Assembly: GCF_001653235.2 (NCBI RefSeq)
Contig: NC_035790.1
Span: 1,674,001-1,738,000 of the forward strand
Source of the DNA: Pochonia chlamydosporia 170
Taxonomy: Eukaryota > Ascomycota > Sordariomycetes > Hypocreales > Clavicipitaceae
Reading direction: 5' to 3'
DNA: 64,000 nucleotides
Below, in pieces: positions 38,215 to 50,100 of this stretch; positions within the stretch are counted from its first letter, which is position 1; each line of letters starts with the position of its first letter. Under the pieces are notes generated by a model. It searched no databases, was not told the DNA's origin, and was given only the letters and a program-made list of their open reading frames with translations. Made by a program: the position numbers and the translations under genes.

Positions 38215-39154
38215 CTACGCAACCTCCTTAGTGAGAATCACATCATTCGTGTTTATTCTCAACTCCACGCACGGCGCATCCGCAAACACAACAGCAATAG
38301 GCTTCTCAACCGCAATCTTGAGCAGCCACCCCTCCCCATCCAGAGGCTCCTGATGCTTCTTTGCCAAGTGCGTCGTGATTTGCAAAGCCAAATCCGCCAG
38401 CAACGCCTCGATTGTCTCAAACGACGAGTTTGTCATTGCCTATCACCAGGTTAGCTCCAATCCGACTTCAAGCATTCTGACCTCCTCATACCTTGACAAC
38501 CACATCCTCCAGGAGACAATAACTATCAAGCACCTCATCAAACCTCTCCACCTCAACATTCGTCACAACCGTCTGCTTCGCACACCTCTCATTAGGATTC
38601 AGCCCAATGAGAATCGGGATCCGCAAGTCATGAATCCTCAACCTCATGCCACGCATCGTCATCGCCCCATTGCTAAACACCGCTGTGCCCGTCAGACTCA
38701 CCCCGTCGCCCTGCAGCGTAGCCTTTGGTAATCGAACAGACACGTCCAGACTCTTTATGAACTGGAGCTGCAGAAACGGCGGGCCCTTGTCGTCGTCTAC
38801 GGGAGATCCGAACGTGTCCAGGCCGGTGAGGTCGATCCATATGTTCTCCAGGACGTCCGGCAGTGTGAGGATTTGGTCGTGGGCGTCGAGGCGTGTGAGT
38901 GTTGAGAGGACGGCTTTCGTGAGGAGCCCGTAGTGCACCGTGTCGGAGGCGAGGGCGTCGGCGGTGGAGGTCGAGCCGAAGGACTTGAGCATGCGGACGG
39001 TGACGGAGATGGAGATGGGTTGGGGGCGGTTTGTTCGGCCCCATGCGTCGCTGGGGCCGGTGATGGTGGATTGGATGTTTTTGATGTGTACTGTTGCGGG
39101 GGGGTCGCCGGATGCGAGGAGGAGGGCGTGCGTGGTTTTGATGGGTGTGGGCAT
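38215..39154 (-). CDS. dihydroneopterin aldolase (FolB)-domain protein
   Basis: Predicted 295-aa protein. Exons on the minus strand: 39154-38492 and 38439-38215, with a 52-bp intron. It appears to hold two FolB-type halves: residues about 18-130 (TVHIKNIQSTITG, later TVHYGLLTKAV) and about 175-290. The second half carries the better motif: IPILIGLNPNER, KQTVVTNVEVERF and, after the intron, SFETIEALLADL. FolB cleaves dihydroneopterin in folate synthesis. In yeast two such domains form the start of trifunctional Fol1; here no pyrophosphokinase or DHPS part follows, so this is a stand-alone paralogue. A farther in-frame ATG at 39376 exists, but a TTTATAAG box at about 39240 lies between the two, so 39154 is preferred. 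Whether it is active is unproven. Confidence 0.86.
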
Positions 39155-42100
39155 GGTGGTGATGATGGTTTGGTGTTGAGGATGAAGGTGAAGGTGAGTG
39201 GGAGGGGGAGAGGAGGAGGGTGGGATGGGATTCGAGAAGGCTTTATAAGATGGCTTTTGGATGTGTTGTTGTTGAGATGATGTGTGACTTGTGGTGTTGT
39301 TTGTGAAGATGACTCTGAGGTGTAAAACTTGAGTTTTGATAGTGGGGCATGTGGTGATGTCGTCAAAGCATGGCAATCAAGAAAAGCAAATCTGGCAATT
39401 GTATATCAAGTCATCCGTGAAGTATGACAATAAAAGTTCAAGTGCTTTATTTTGCTCTAGTTGTCGTACATGTCAAGACGGAACGATTCACCAAAATTCA
39501 TGAGGTGTCAATGTTGACTACCCTACACCATTTTCGACTCTCGACTGCAAATAACTGGATGAACTTCTTGTGCAAGGAAATGTTGAATAATATTGAGGTT
39601 ATTCGAGGAATATGAAGCTTCAGGATAAGGAAATCTGCAAATACACTTGAATTGGTTTGGAGGCATGCCAGGAAAACTATCGTAATACGAACTTTCTATG
39701 ATATTCTGGTGATGGTTGAAAACCTTGTGTTACAGCATCGTACCACATTTTGGTTTAACCTGGAGCAAACAACGGCCAATCTCACGGTGCCAGAAACAAC
39801 CCAGCCAGATAGCAAGATTACTTTTTGATATCAAGTGTTAACGTTACGAGTGAATCTCATCAACTGTGGTACTCCTACGTAGCAAACATCAACACTGACA
39901 CATTGCAGCAAGAAGTCAAGTTATACATGAGCACCAAGCGGAAGATATCATGCCGTGCAACTACTAGCAAGCAAGTGAAGAACATCAATGTCATGAACTC
40001 TGGGTACTACAAAGTTAGTCACATACCCGACAGTCGACCAGCGGTGAAAACCAGCTCCTACCCAACACCGCTAGTAGCCTATTTGTTATCTCATGCTCAT
40101 CCAACTCAATTACATCCTGCAGGATCCCCATAGACATGCATTCACAACCAACTCCAACCCATCTCCGGAACTGCGGAGCCCCGGTGCATCGCAATTCTGA
40201 CCCCAACTAAATAGAGGCTGATCGGCATGGACGCAATATCAAGCCCCGAAGTTGAATCCCGATTGAGACACACAGAACATGGCATGGGGCGGAGACCGAA
40301 ATTATCTTGCTATGCCGGTTGTGATGGGTTCCGCTTTGGCCTGGCGATGGGAGATGAGGTGGCTTCAGTGCGGAGATGTTGGGCTGGCAAGCTGGAAGTC
40401 TTTACAATGAGTGAATTGGAATGTGAGGGATGAAGCAGTTTGTCAAGGACTTGTGCTTTGTGGTGGCAGTTTCCGTCGCTGGGATGGGGTGTCCGACTGA
40501 AACACATTTGCTGGTGGATGCATTGATAAAGTGTCTTCAAAGTTGCAAAGACATAAAGCGTGAGTGATACTGTAGTGTAGGTGGTTGATAGAAAGCAGTT
40601 TATCGTGTTGCGGTGATGATTAGTATTTATGCCGATATACCCAATGGTGATATCTGTTCTGCATTATAAATCTCCCGACCTGACGCGCACCTCGTTTCAA
40701 GACACTCAAAGTCGGCACATTCCATCCATTATACATGAATCCTCAAACACGACGCAGTTAGCACACCAAACTGGCTATTCCTCAGGAAGCAAAGGCGACA
40801 CTAACAGACTCAAGAGTCGGCACCTAAGCATTAGCGCACGCCTTACAGTTTGGAGAAACTCAGATTCCCATAGTTGCGAATAGTCGAAACCGCCTCAAAC
40901 AGCAAAATCTCACCAATGCTGCCCGGATGTATATGATGGTAGTTGCAAGCACGTCTCACCGTTCACGTCACAATACAAACACCAAACCAACATCATCAAG
41001 ATCACGGTACGCCACGGCTCCTCTTCCCCGATGACAATTCCACAAACTCAATGTCCCCATTGCCAACTTACCATCCCACGACTCAACCAACTTCACCCCC
41101 AGAAAACAAAGTGGAGTAACAACCCATTTCCCCTCGGACATGATTCCCAAGAGAGCCATTCCCGCCGTCATTGCCAAAAAACCACGCTCCACATCCCGCG
41201 GCCTGGAAAAGGTTGTCCACGCTAATTCACCCCCTTGTCCCCTTGTCCCGTAGCTTGACGAAAGAACTTGACCCTGCTTGTCCTGTCTGCGTCTGGTTCC
41301 CTGCAAAGACGGTCTCGCAAACTGCGCCAATTACGTGCTTCCAGAACCCACCGTCCCCAAACCGATGGGAGATCTGCACAAAATTCGACATATTTTGATT
41401 GACTTGTTGGAGTGATGAGCAAAACCACATGGTGACCCCCAAGTTTTCTTTCATTGCCGAGGGAAGTGAGATCGGCGGTGTTTTGCAAAACCACGGACCT
41501 CCATGGAGGGGAAGAGTGAGGAAGGCGGATGATTGGGAATACCGGGTCTCGAATTTTTGTAACATGACACCGGATAAAGAACTTTTTTGGCAAGGGGGCC
41601 GTTGGACGCTGTGCGATAGAGAATACAACGTGGTAAAACGGGAGACGGGAGCACCAAGACGGTGTAGGGCCGAAATGGCTTCTAGGTTGACGAGGGAATA
41701 CAAAGGCCAAGGCCAAGGCCAAGCCAAGGGGTTGCTGTGTTGGTTGTTTCCCGCCGGCCGCACCATCGAGGCAGGGTTCTTCTGCTCGTTCTGTTCTTTG
41801 CGTCTTCTTTTGTGCGCACAGGCCGGTTCGTGTTCATTGCAGCCATGATCCAACCTGCTGGGATGGAGTGCTGAGGCTTGAGGTCAATGTTGGCCGATGG
41901 TTAAAGTCCGACTTGGCCTCCATGGCTCCTATATTGTCGTCATGCCAGTTATAATACAGGGCAATATCTGCTGAATTCTCCATTTTGTTGGGTTTATCTG
42001 CAACTGGTGGCAAGGTTGTCTGTAGTTTTTTCTTTTTTGATCGTCCGTCGTGAACACACCCCCTCCTTTTTTCCATGCCCCATTCTGTTTTGTCTCCAAA

Positions 42101-43241
42101 AACCTCAATGATCGATACCTGACCCAGCCAAGCGGGTGCATTTGCCCACATCCCTCATCAACGTGGGTACACCGTCTGTGTCTGTGCAGACATGGAGGGT
42201 TCGGTAATTTCGACCATCATTGATCACTCGCGCCCGCTGCTATCTGTCGGCCGATTGCCATTGTCCTGGGACTCCTCCTCTCTGAGGCAGGTCCAACGAA
42301 ACGGCCAAGAAAATCGTCTGTGTGTCCGGATAAATTACATCGTGCCGCTAATATCACAACCCGCCAGTATATTAACGGGAACATCATAATATAAAGGATA
42401 TTAAGCATTCCACCAATTCTTCTGCAAGCCAGATTATGCTCTGCACAGCATTGTACACCACCCACCATGCACAATAATACCGAGTCTCTCCCGCGATATA
42501 GCCGTCCAGCATGCATTCCCCCAAATGCTGTGATGCAACATTCGGATGGGCAACCGTAGCACAGACACCATTTTATCCTTATCCCTGCTGTTCTAGAGCC
42601 CTATTTGCGCTGGGTGGCTGAATGGTGAAGGGCCTGGGTTCCCTGGTCCAGTGGGAACTGGTCCGGCGTGCCATTTGGAAACACCAAGAGGGCTGGATTG
42701 TTTCGATTGTTTCAGATGTTGCTTTCTAAGGGATTAGTAGGGCTCAGGCAAAGATGCTTTGGGTCGCGGATAATGGCGGTGGCTGGCTTGGCTGGGAACG
42801 CACAAGGGGTTGTTGTGCTGGCAAGGATGAGAGATTGCCAAGAGAGCGCACGTTTTCTACGCATTGGGCTGGTTTGTGAGATGGTGACTTGATTGCTGAT
42901 CTCTTGGGTGCAACTGCAACATCCCGACTTTGAACATTCAGTGTGCATGTCCTCCTGGAAGACGATTCTTCCGGTCATTGCCACTTGTCATGGCTTTGGG
43001 CTCGTCCAGAATTGCAATTGCCGAGCCCGTCGACTTTAGCCGTTGCATGCAGGAACAAAACGCCACTCATCTTTTAACAATACGGATTCAACCAAGACAT
43101 ACATACATACAGTACAATCTAATCACACCCCATTTCATCCTGGGCCAAGCAACAAGACAAGCTCAATATCCGTTTTAGCACGACCGCTTTGACTTCAATA
43201 TCCACCAGACTCTTTATTAACCTATCCTAGTTTTTGCTAGC
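39155..43241. other. intergenic, no gene recognised
   Basis: About 4.1 kb, starting with the FolB promoter (TATA-like box near 39240) and ending with the 3' UTR of the oxidoreductase gene. Around 41220-41850 both strands are open for 149-208 codons; this reflects few stops rather than coding, and no domain is seen. A (CCAAGG)n run is at 41700-41732, and an ACATACAT run is at 43098-43110. Confidence 0.45.
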
Positions 43242-44147
43242 CTACTGGAGCAAGTACGATCCGGCAATGGCAATTCCACCATCTCCGCCCTGTTCCTTGA
43301 CAGCTCTTTGCAGGTTCTTGGACAAGCTTTCCAACGCGCTACCGTCCACGCCTTCTTCCTTGCAGGCTTGCAGAATGCCTTGAAGTGCCGTGCCCTGCAT
43401 GCCAAGAGGGTTTCCGAGACTATCGTTCCAAGTCTGTTCGTCCATCGACTTGGCCAGGAGTTCCATGTAAGGCACGATGGCTGATACAAATGGAATCATC
43501 ACCTTGGACACTCCTGGCGTGACTTTGGTTTCTTCTCTGTTTCCTGAGAGGTTCTTCTGTCTCTTGAGGAGGGCCATGCCGATGAACGCACCAGAGAACA
43601 TGCCGTACATGGTGGCCAGCGCGGCGAGGTCCAGCCTGGACGCTGAGCCCGAGTCAGGGGACTCGTAGTGCGCAGCACCTAGCGGCGCGAGGAGAGACTT
43701 GACGTCGGTGAAGACCTCTTCGCTTTCGCCGCTGTAGACAAGCAGAGAGTGTGGCGTGCCGACAAGGTCCGGAGTTGCCATGACGGCTCCGTCAAAGTAT
43801 CGCTTTGCTTGACGTTGCTTGAACCACTGCTCTGCCGCCGTCGCTTGCTGGGGCGACCCGTTGGTGAGATTGACAATCGTCTTTCCCTCAAACGAGGAAA
43901 CATTGTCGAGGGCCTTGTATATGGTGTCGTAGTCGAGCACGCAGATGATGATAACACCTTCACTTCGGGCAATCGCCGCTTCCGCGTCGTGCTCAAACTC
44001 GGCCCCGAGCTCGACCAGCTGGTTCACCTGCTCGCGATCCCTTGTTCGATTCCAGATCGTGATGGGATGCCCGGCCTTGTGTAGTGTTTGGCCTAGTGCC
44101 CGGCCCATGTTGCCGATGCCAATAAAGGAGATGCGCTGGAGAGCCAT
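43242..44147 (-). CDS. NAD(P)-binding oxidoreductase, imine-reductase / beta-hydroxyacid-dehydrogenase-like
   Basis: Single-exon gene for a predicted 301-aa protein. The Rossmann domain begins FIGIGNMGRALG, with GxGxMG at residues 10-15. The second strand ends in WNRTRDRE, whose Arg after Asn suggests NADPH preference. Downstream are VNLTNGSPQQA, the DGAVMATPDLVG segment, and a long central helix (SRLDLAALATMYGMFSGAF) that swaps with the partner subunit in this family. The canonical catalytic Lys of beta-hydroxyacid dehydrogenases, usually in a GxxGxGxxxKxxN helix, is not visible: the equivalent reads SPDSGSASRLDLA. This favours an imine-reductase-like or other reductase over a hydroxyacid dehydrogenase. 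The ATG has A at -3. No neighbouring biosynthetic genes suggest a substrate. Confidence 0.86.
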   Translation of the reverse strand: MALQRISFIGIGNMGRALGQTLHKAGHPITIWNRTRDREQVNQLVELGAEFEHDAEAAIARSEGVIIICVLDYDTIYKALDNVSSFEGKTIVNLTNGSPQQATAAEQWFKQRQAKRYFDGAVMATPDLVGTPHSLLVYSGESEEVFTDVKSLLAPLGAAHYESPDSGSASRLDLAALATMYGMFSGAFIGMALLKRQKNLSGNREETKVTPGVSKVMIPFVSAIVPYMELLAKSMDEQTWNDSLGNPLGMQGTALQGILQACKEEGVDGSALESLSKNLQRAVKEQGGDGGIAIAGSYLLQ

Positions 44148-47100
44148 TGTTCAACTGCGTGTGTGTATTTGGCGTAGTTTGTGATTGTGGTGGTGAACGC
44201 TCAACTTAGGAGCTGTTGCTGTGATGCTTGTTGATTCTCGCTTTCTAGCCATGATCCTCTTATTTATCTCTTTTGTTTCTGCGCAAGCCATACTCAAGCT
44301 GTGAAGTGTTGTCGTGCTGCATCAACTTTTACAGAGGGATCAGAGTTTGTAAGCGATAGAGGTTGAAACTCGAGATGGACGATTACCAATTCTTGGCGCC
44401 TTCCACTCGTTCATTGTTGCGTTGCTGGCTGCTGATAAAATTCACGGAGCAGAATAGAGAAATCCATGAGTCATACCGTGACCACGACAGAATTATAGAA
44501 CAAAACTCATACATAACTCAACCATCATAACGAGTTGCAATATCAAAGTCCGCATTGCGGAGTTATTGAAGCACCTGGAGTGGGGAGCCAAGACTGTGTT
44601 GCTTAGAAATCTTACCTTGACATCTTTTCGAAAGCATAATTCAGAAAAGTTGATTGCGATTCTGTTCAATTTTATTGCCTCAGCAATTCCCAAGTTGAAT
44701 ACCTTGACAATTTGTCCAAGAACTGTGGGCATTACCCGCGGAGAGGTAGCATAAAAGGGAATTGTATTGGCTGAGGCACAAATGTTGAAGCAAGCTGTCA
44801 GTGACAACCGCTTATACGCCAAAATAAGCTTCTTCTACAGTGCCGACGGCAACGCACGCTAGCCTCGAAAACAACAAATAACAGGCTACAAGGCCTCACT
44901 CGAGACAGCAGGCGGTGGGTCTTCGAAGCGGACGAGCTGCCATTTTGCCCTGGATGGTGGAAGTGTTAAAGCCAGTTCGTTGACCTTCAATGAGACGGAA
45001 TGGCAGCACGAATTCGGCAACCAACTCAAGTCAGCAACTGCGCAGGAACGGGACTGCTTCCTGTAGGACGCTGTCACATCTCTCTATGGCAGTGGCCCAT
45101 GTCCGCCCTGAGTCATGAAGTTTTCGGCCAGAGTCCCAAAGCAATGGGTCACCCGCGAAAGTTGCATATTAGTCCGAGGTTGCATTCGCGGGCACTTGAC
45201 GTCCGACGAAAGGAAGGTTCAGAACGCAAAAAGATGCTGTCCTATTGGCATGGGACATGTTCAACGTGTAAAGTGCCATCTTGTTGTTCTTTGCAAGATG
45301 AGGCTGGGCTCCCAGTTTCCGAGGCTCTCTGAGCATGGGTTCTGTTCGGAGAGAAAGTCAATATCGGGGCAAGATAATCGCGCGGGCGCACGCCACTCAC
45401 TGGCTATCCCAGTGATTGAACCACGGTCATGGCGGATGGCTTTCATTTGATCCTTGCCTTTTGAGCGGCGATGAGATGCAGGCTCAGCCAAACCATTCTG
45501 TCCATAAAGGATTGTCATCTGCGCACGACAACGCGGCAGCCGCGTGAGTTGGAGAGCAAAAATGAGACTTGCAGTTCCGCAAAAACACCCGAAAAGGTCT
45601 TGTTCCTGCAGCACCGACCCCCTCACCGGATACATGATTGTCAGAAGCTATCGGCGGATGTAAAGCCTCACAGTCAGCACCAACGTGCTGACGAACAAGG
45701 GTCAGTTCACGCCAGACCCTACCGATGATGACTTAGTACGGTGTTGTATGAACCGGGGGCCGATTCGAACTACTGAGATCCACCATCCCCTTTTGGATAG
45801 TCAGTCGAGGGTTTGGTTAGCCAACTCGAAAGACCAGTGAGACAATGATGCACGCCCCAAGAGCCCTCTCTGCCACCTATCTCGGCCGGAACGATACCGA
45901 AATATTCGCTTTGAAACGCAAACTTGAGACTTGGCACAATCCGAAACCATCTGTTCTTTGATTCCGAATGCCTTTGTTACGTCGCCACTCTGGAGGAAAA
46001 GCCACTCCAAAAATGTCACACAGATTGATCGGATGCAGAATTGCCTCCTCGTCACCAGTCCACAGCTTTGAGCCGCTGACCCAGTTTATGCCGTGCGCCT
46101 GAAGCCCAGTTGCGGAAGCCACTATAGAAGAGATGGAGGCGTTCGCATACAACAGCCTTTGACCGCTCTCGCAAGGTTTGCTGGCGCGTCTGAGGAAGCG
46201 GTTTATGCCGTTCGAACTCACATGCCATGGGCTCATTGCCAACGTTGATCTTGGATGACCAGCGCACCATCCCGTAGTCAACAAGCCAACATGCAGTTGA
46301 AGGTTGGTGAGAGCGGGGAACTTTTCGGACCATTTGTTCTTGATAGTGTGGGAGATTCGTAATCCAGCTTTCGGGATAGCAGCTTTCAAGTCCGCTTGCT
46401 GATAAACAAGCTGTAGAGAGTACTTGGGACTTTCGCATTTCCGCATCCCTTACCATCCTGTGTGCAGGGCTGGCGGTTCGACTCTCTCATGAGGCAGCGT
46501 ATGTTCAAAGAGCTGCACTATTCAAGCAGTAACGATTCTCAATGTAGTAGCAACTGCGATTAGAGTTACACCAATCCGGCACAATAGCAATACCCACAGG
46601 CCAAAACTGGTCTTAAAATGTAACCGGCGGTCAAGGGAAATAGTTGTTTGAAATTTACCTGACCCAAATTGCGATATCGTCCCATGTAGCAAAAACCTGG
46701 GGTAGACCGCAGCCAGGCACCACACTCAAGGCGCATCTCTGGGGAAGTGGACTTCAGAACATGTGTTATTGGACATGCAGACAACATCTTGTATTGTCTC
46801 ATAAACTCCAAAGCGTATGTATGTATGTCGTTTGACCGCCAGGGTTGTGATTTGGATGTTGATGAAAGTGGAGCAGTGGCTTGCCAACCCCGGATGATTG
46901 CTGCTTTCTTAGCCTGGCCGCTGACGCGCACCGAGGCAATTGAACAGGAACGACGGGAAATGCAGATAATTTGTGAAGCATGTGCGCCTCTCTTGATCAA
47001 AGTGCTCGAATTCAATGTAGTTGGGCCCTCGTGAGACACTGCGAGGTGATGATGTTGGCTGTCAAGAAGATAGCCACCAATGCAGCCAGCTTTTGAGTAC

Positions 47101-50100
47101 GGAGAGTCTCGAAGTTTGGGACCGATGAACGGCACCAACAAACGACGTGATATTGGCTGTTCTCACTAGTTGCCTGTCTTAGTTGCCACACTCAACTCCG
47201 TATGGGAGGCTATCGCGTGTCAGACGGGCTGTCAGGCGTCGCTGGTGTCGGAGGATTGTCATGTGGCATGGTCCAACCTTGCTCAAAGAAGAATCACGTC
47301 CGGCAACTATTATAGCAGAGCATCAGTGGTGGTCGCACGCAACGCTACCCCCGGATTGATGGTTAAGTGACTTGCCCGTTGTTGGAGGACAATCTGGTGC
47401 ACACCAGATGTTGCCCAAATGTGATCCCCGCAAACTGACAACTCACTTTGTATTGTGGTGTGGCCGGAAATAATATAATCACAACAACAAACGCGGCAGC
47501 CTCTTTGTGATGGACCATTGAAGCGGCCGCAAGACCGAATACCCAGACGACCGATCAACATTAAAATTGCTTAGTTGTGCAGCACAGTCTCGCCTGGGAT
47601 TAGCTACAGAGCTGATTGCGCTTGAGCCAATGAATGTCGCGCAATACTCACCCCGCACAGGCCCATGATTTGGCACAGAACAAATCAATTGCTCTGGATG
47701 CAAGACAAGAGGGCGTGCAATGTCGAATTCTATCAGACTCGACAGGAACCATGTGTAAAAATTCAAACGAGATGCAAACGCCTTCAGTCATTTCGAATCA
47801 AGCGGGGATCTCTTGGGGCGCTTGCCTTATTCATGCTATAGGCCGATCGTTCTTCCCGGAACCCAGTCTGCCCAGCAAAGGCTGTCAGTGGAAGGGAAGG
47901 CACGATGCAGCCCGACCAGTCAGCAAGCGAGTCTCCTTTCTTGACTTCTGACAGGCTCGGGCTGGCAGCCGGCGCACAATGTGGCGACTTGCAATGCTCG
48001 TTTCTGTGAACCTGACTGGTTACGATGCCAGATTTTATCTCATGAGAACGGCACCATTCATCACTCACCCGTCAGAAATCAGCTGTGGGAGCAATATCGT
48101 CTGCCTTTGCCATCTACGAATGATGTTGGCGGAATGGCCCGAGCCTAGCAAACAAGTCTGGTACGTGCGTCAAATGTCGACTTGTCGCTTAACCCTGATT
48201 GAAGAGCCAATACTCAACATTCTTGTCTGGTCCATGTTGATAGACTAATTCGGTGTTTTACTACCAGCCAATGTTCCCATTTGGGGAACGTCGAGCCTCT
48301 ACAGGTCAATGCAAGTTCTCGCCGCCATGGTTTGCATGACTTTGTGAGACGTGCACATATGGCATGGAGTATGGGGCATGCAGGTGAGGGTTGCGCAGCT
48401 TGTTGTTACGAACCAGGTCGGAAGCTCATCTAAAACTTACTCGCGACCCAACAGGCACTCGTGTACTTCGTGCCTTGCAGATTATTCTCTGCCCATCATT
48501 GCGTCCGTCTCGGAACCCTAGCGCCACCCCTGCCAGTTGACCCCATGGACACCGGCTCTGGTGTGGGTTTGTCGACTCCGGGTGGTGACTAAATTGCCCA
48601 AACGATGCCACTGGCTTAACTTACGGAGTACTTCCTCGTGTATTTCTCGAAACTGCTGCAACTCTATTGTAGAATAACTTCAAAAATTCTGGGATATCAC
48701 GAATCAAAATAGCTTCAGGCTGCAGCGAAAATCATAGCCCTCATTGTCCAGTTATGGGCATCTCTTCGACACAACACTCACCTAGGGTCAGCGGTAACGA
48801 CGTTGGATGTCCCCAATTCCTAAGACTTGGGGATTCGGGCACAGCAGCCACCTTCAAAAGATTGCCCTCTACAGTGAATATGGGGCTTGATCATGACGTT
48901 CATGTCTCAGAACCTCAGACATAAGATGTGGTAGGTGCACCTTGGACTGTCCTCAGCGCCACGGAGTGGGTGATACGAAGCAAGATCTTCGGCATGCCAG
49001 CGAACTATATTTGTCGGAGAAGGGAACAATAAAAGCAAGTATAGCCTGTTTACCCCATAAATGGCTGAGATCGAGATAAACCAACCATCTACTCCCGCCC
49101 GAAGTTGACCGTCGCTCAGCTCGTGAGTTACCTTCTTGGCTGGTGGCTCTATACGATGAGTGAGAGGCTGTCATCGTCTGTCATGCTTCTACTATTGTCG
49201 TGGTGGGCTATAGAAGCCCATGGCTGACCAACGGGCTCGCGGCTTCGCTGGGACTGATGATGGGGTCAAGTGTAAACCTCTGGTACGAGATTTGGAACAG
49301 AAGATGGTGACTGGCCAGTCGTGGGTATGTATCTATTGGATGGAGACCAACCAACTGCATTTTGTGGTCGCACCGACACAAGCCTCAGCAAAATCTTATG
49401 CGACCCCATGTTTGACACTTTCGTTGGATCTTTTGGAGGCACATTATTGCCAATTGACGACGTCCGTCGCGCACAAGCGAAAGAGTGACAACTTTCATAC
49501 TAGTTGACAAGTTGGACAAGGAGTGGCATCGATTCGGATTCATATTCACACCAGAAAGTTTCAGACATGATCCGGCCGTACCAGCTCGGCTGCTTGTCCC
49601 AGAGTTGGAAGTGATGGACGACGCCCAAGACATAGCGGACGGGAGTATGCCAGTGTTGCCTGTTCCTCGGAGCTAAGAAGGCAGCCGCCATTTGAGACGA
49701 TTCATTGACGTCCATAAAAATGATTTCGTTCTTGAGTCAACATAAGAGAGCAAGCCAGGCTGTGTTTGGACAACTCAAAAAACCTGTCATCAGTTCGCAA
49801 CAGGCAAGTGCATGAAAAAGACATGGAGCTTCAAGTGCCACCATCAGAACCGTGCTCCAGAGTCTTCTGCATTCTGCAGCCAACCAACCTCATGGTCACT
49901 GCGACATGGATGCCATTTCCATCAATTGATGTCTTGCCGAGCAATCCCAAGCTGGACACTTCGCACTCCTTTACCCACTCTCCAAAAAAGGGTTTGCCTG
50001 CATCTCGTACAGCACCAATTGTCTGCACGAGTACAGCTCATGCACCATCAGGAGTCTCCATTCAAAGGCCAAGAGACGTGCTGGAACCAGACCAAACCAG

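Noticed and set aside
39155..39376. Upstream in-frame ATG extending the FolB protein by 74 residues
   Set aside because: The extension is His/Ser/Thr/Pro low complexity and spans a TATA-like box, so it is more likely promoter and leader.
41222..41853. 208- and 166-codon minus ORFs and a 149-codon plus ORF
   Set aside because: Mutually antiparallel with no domain; part of the openness comes from a CCAAGG repeat.
45721..45790. tRNA-like CGATTCGAAC word, considered as a tRNA T-arm
   Set aside because: The bases around it do not form a T-stem or acceptor stem. Similar words near 45412 and 46471 also failed.
45877..47141. Two minus-strand ORFs of about 190 codons, considered as a degraded gene
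   Set aside because: Neither contains a motif I can assign and they do not join into one protein with credible splice sites.
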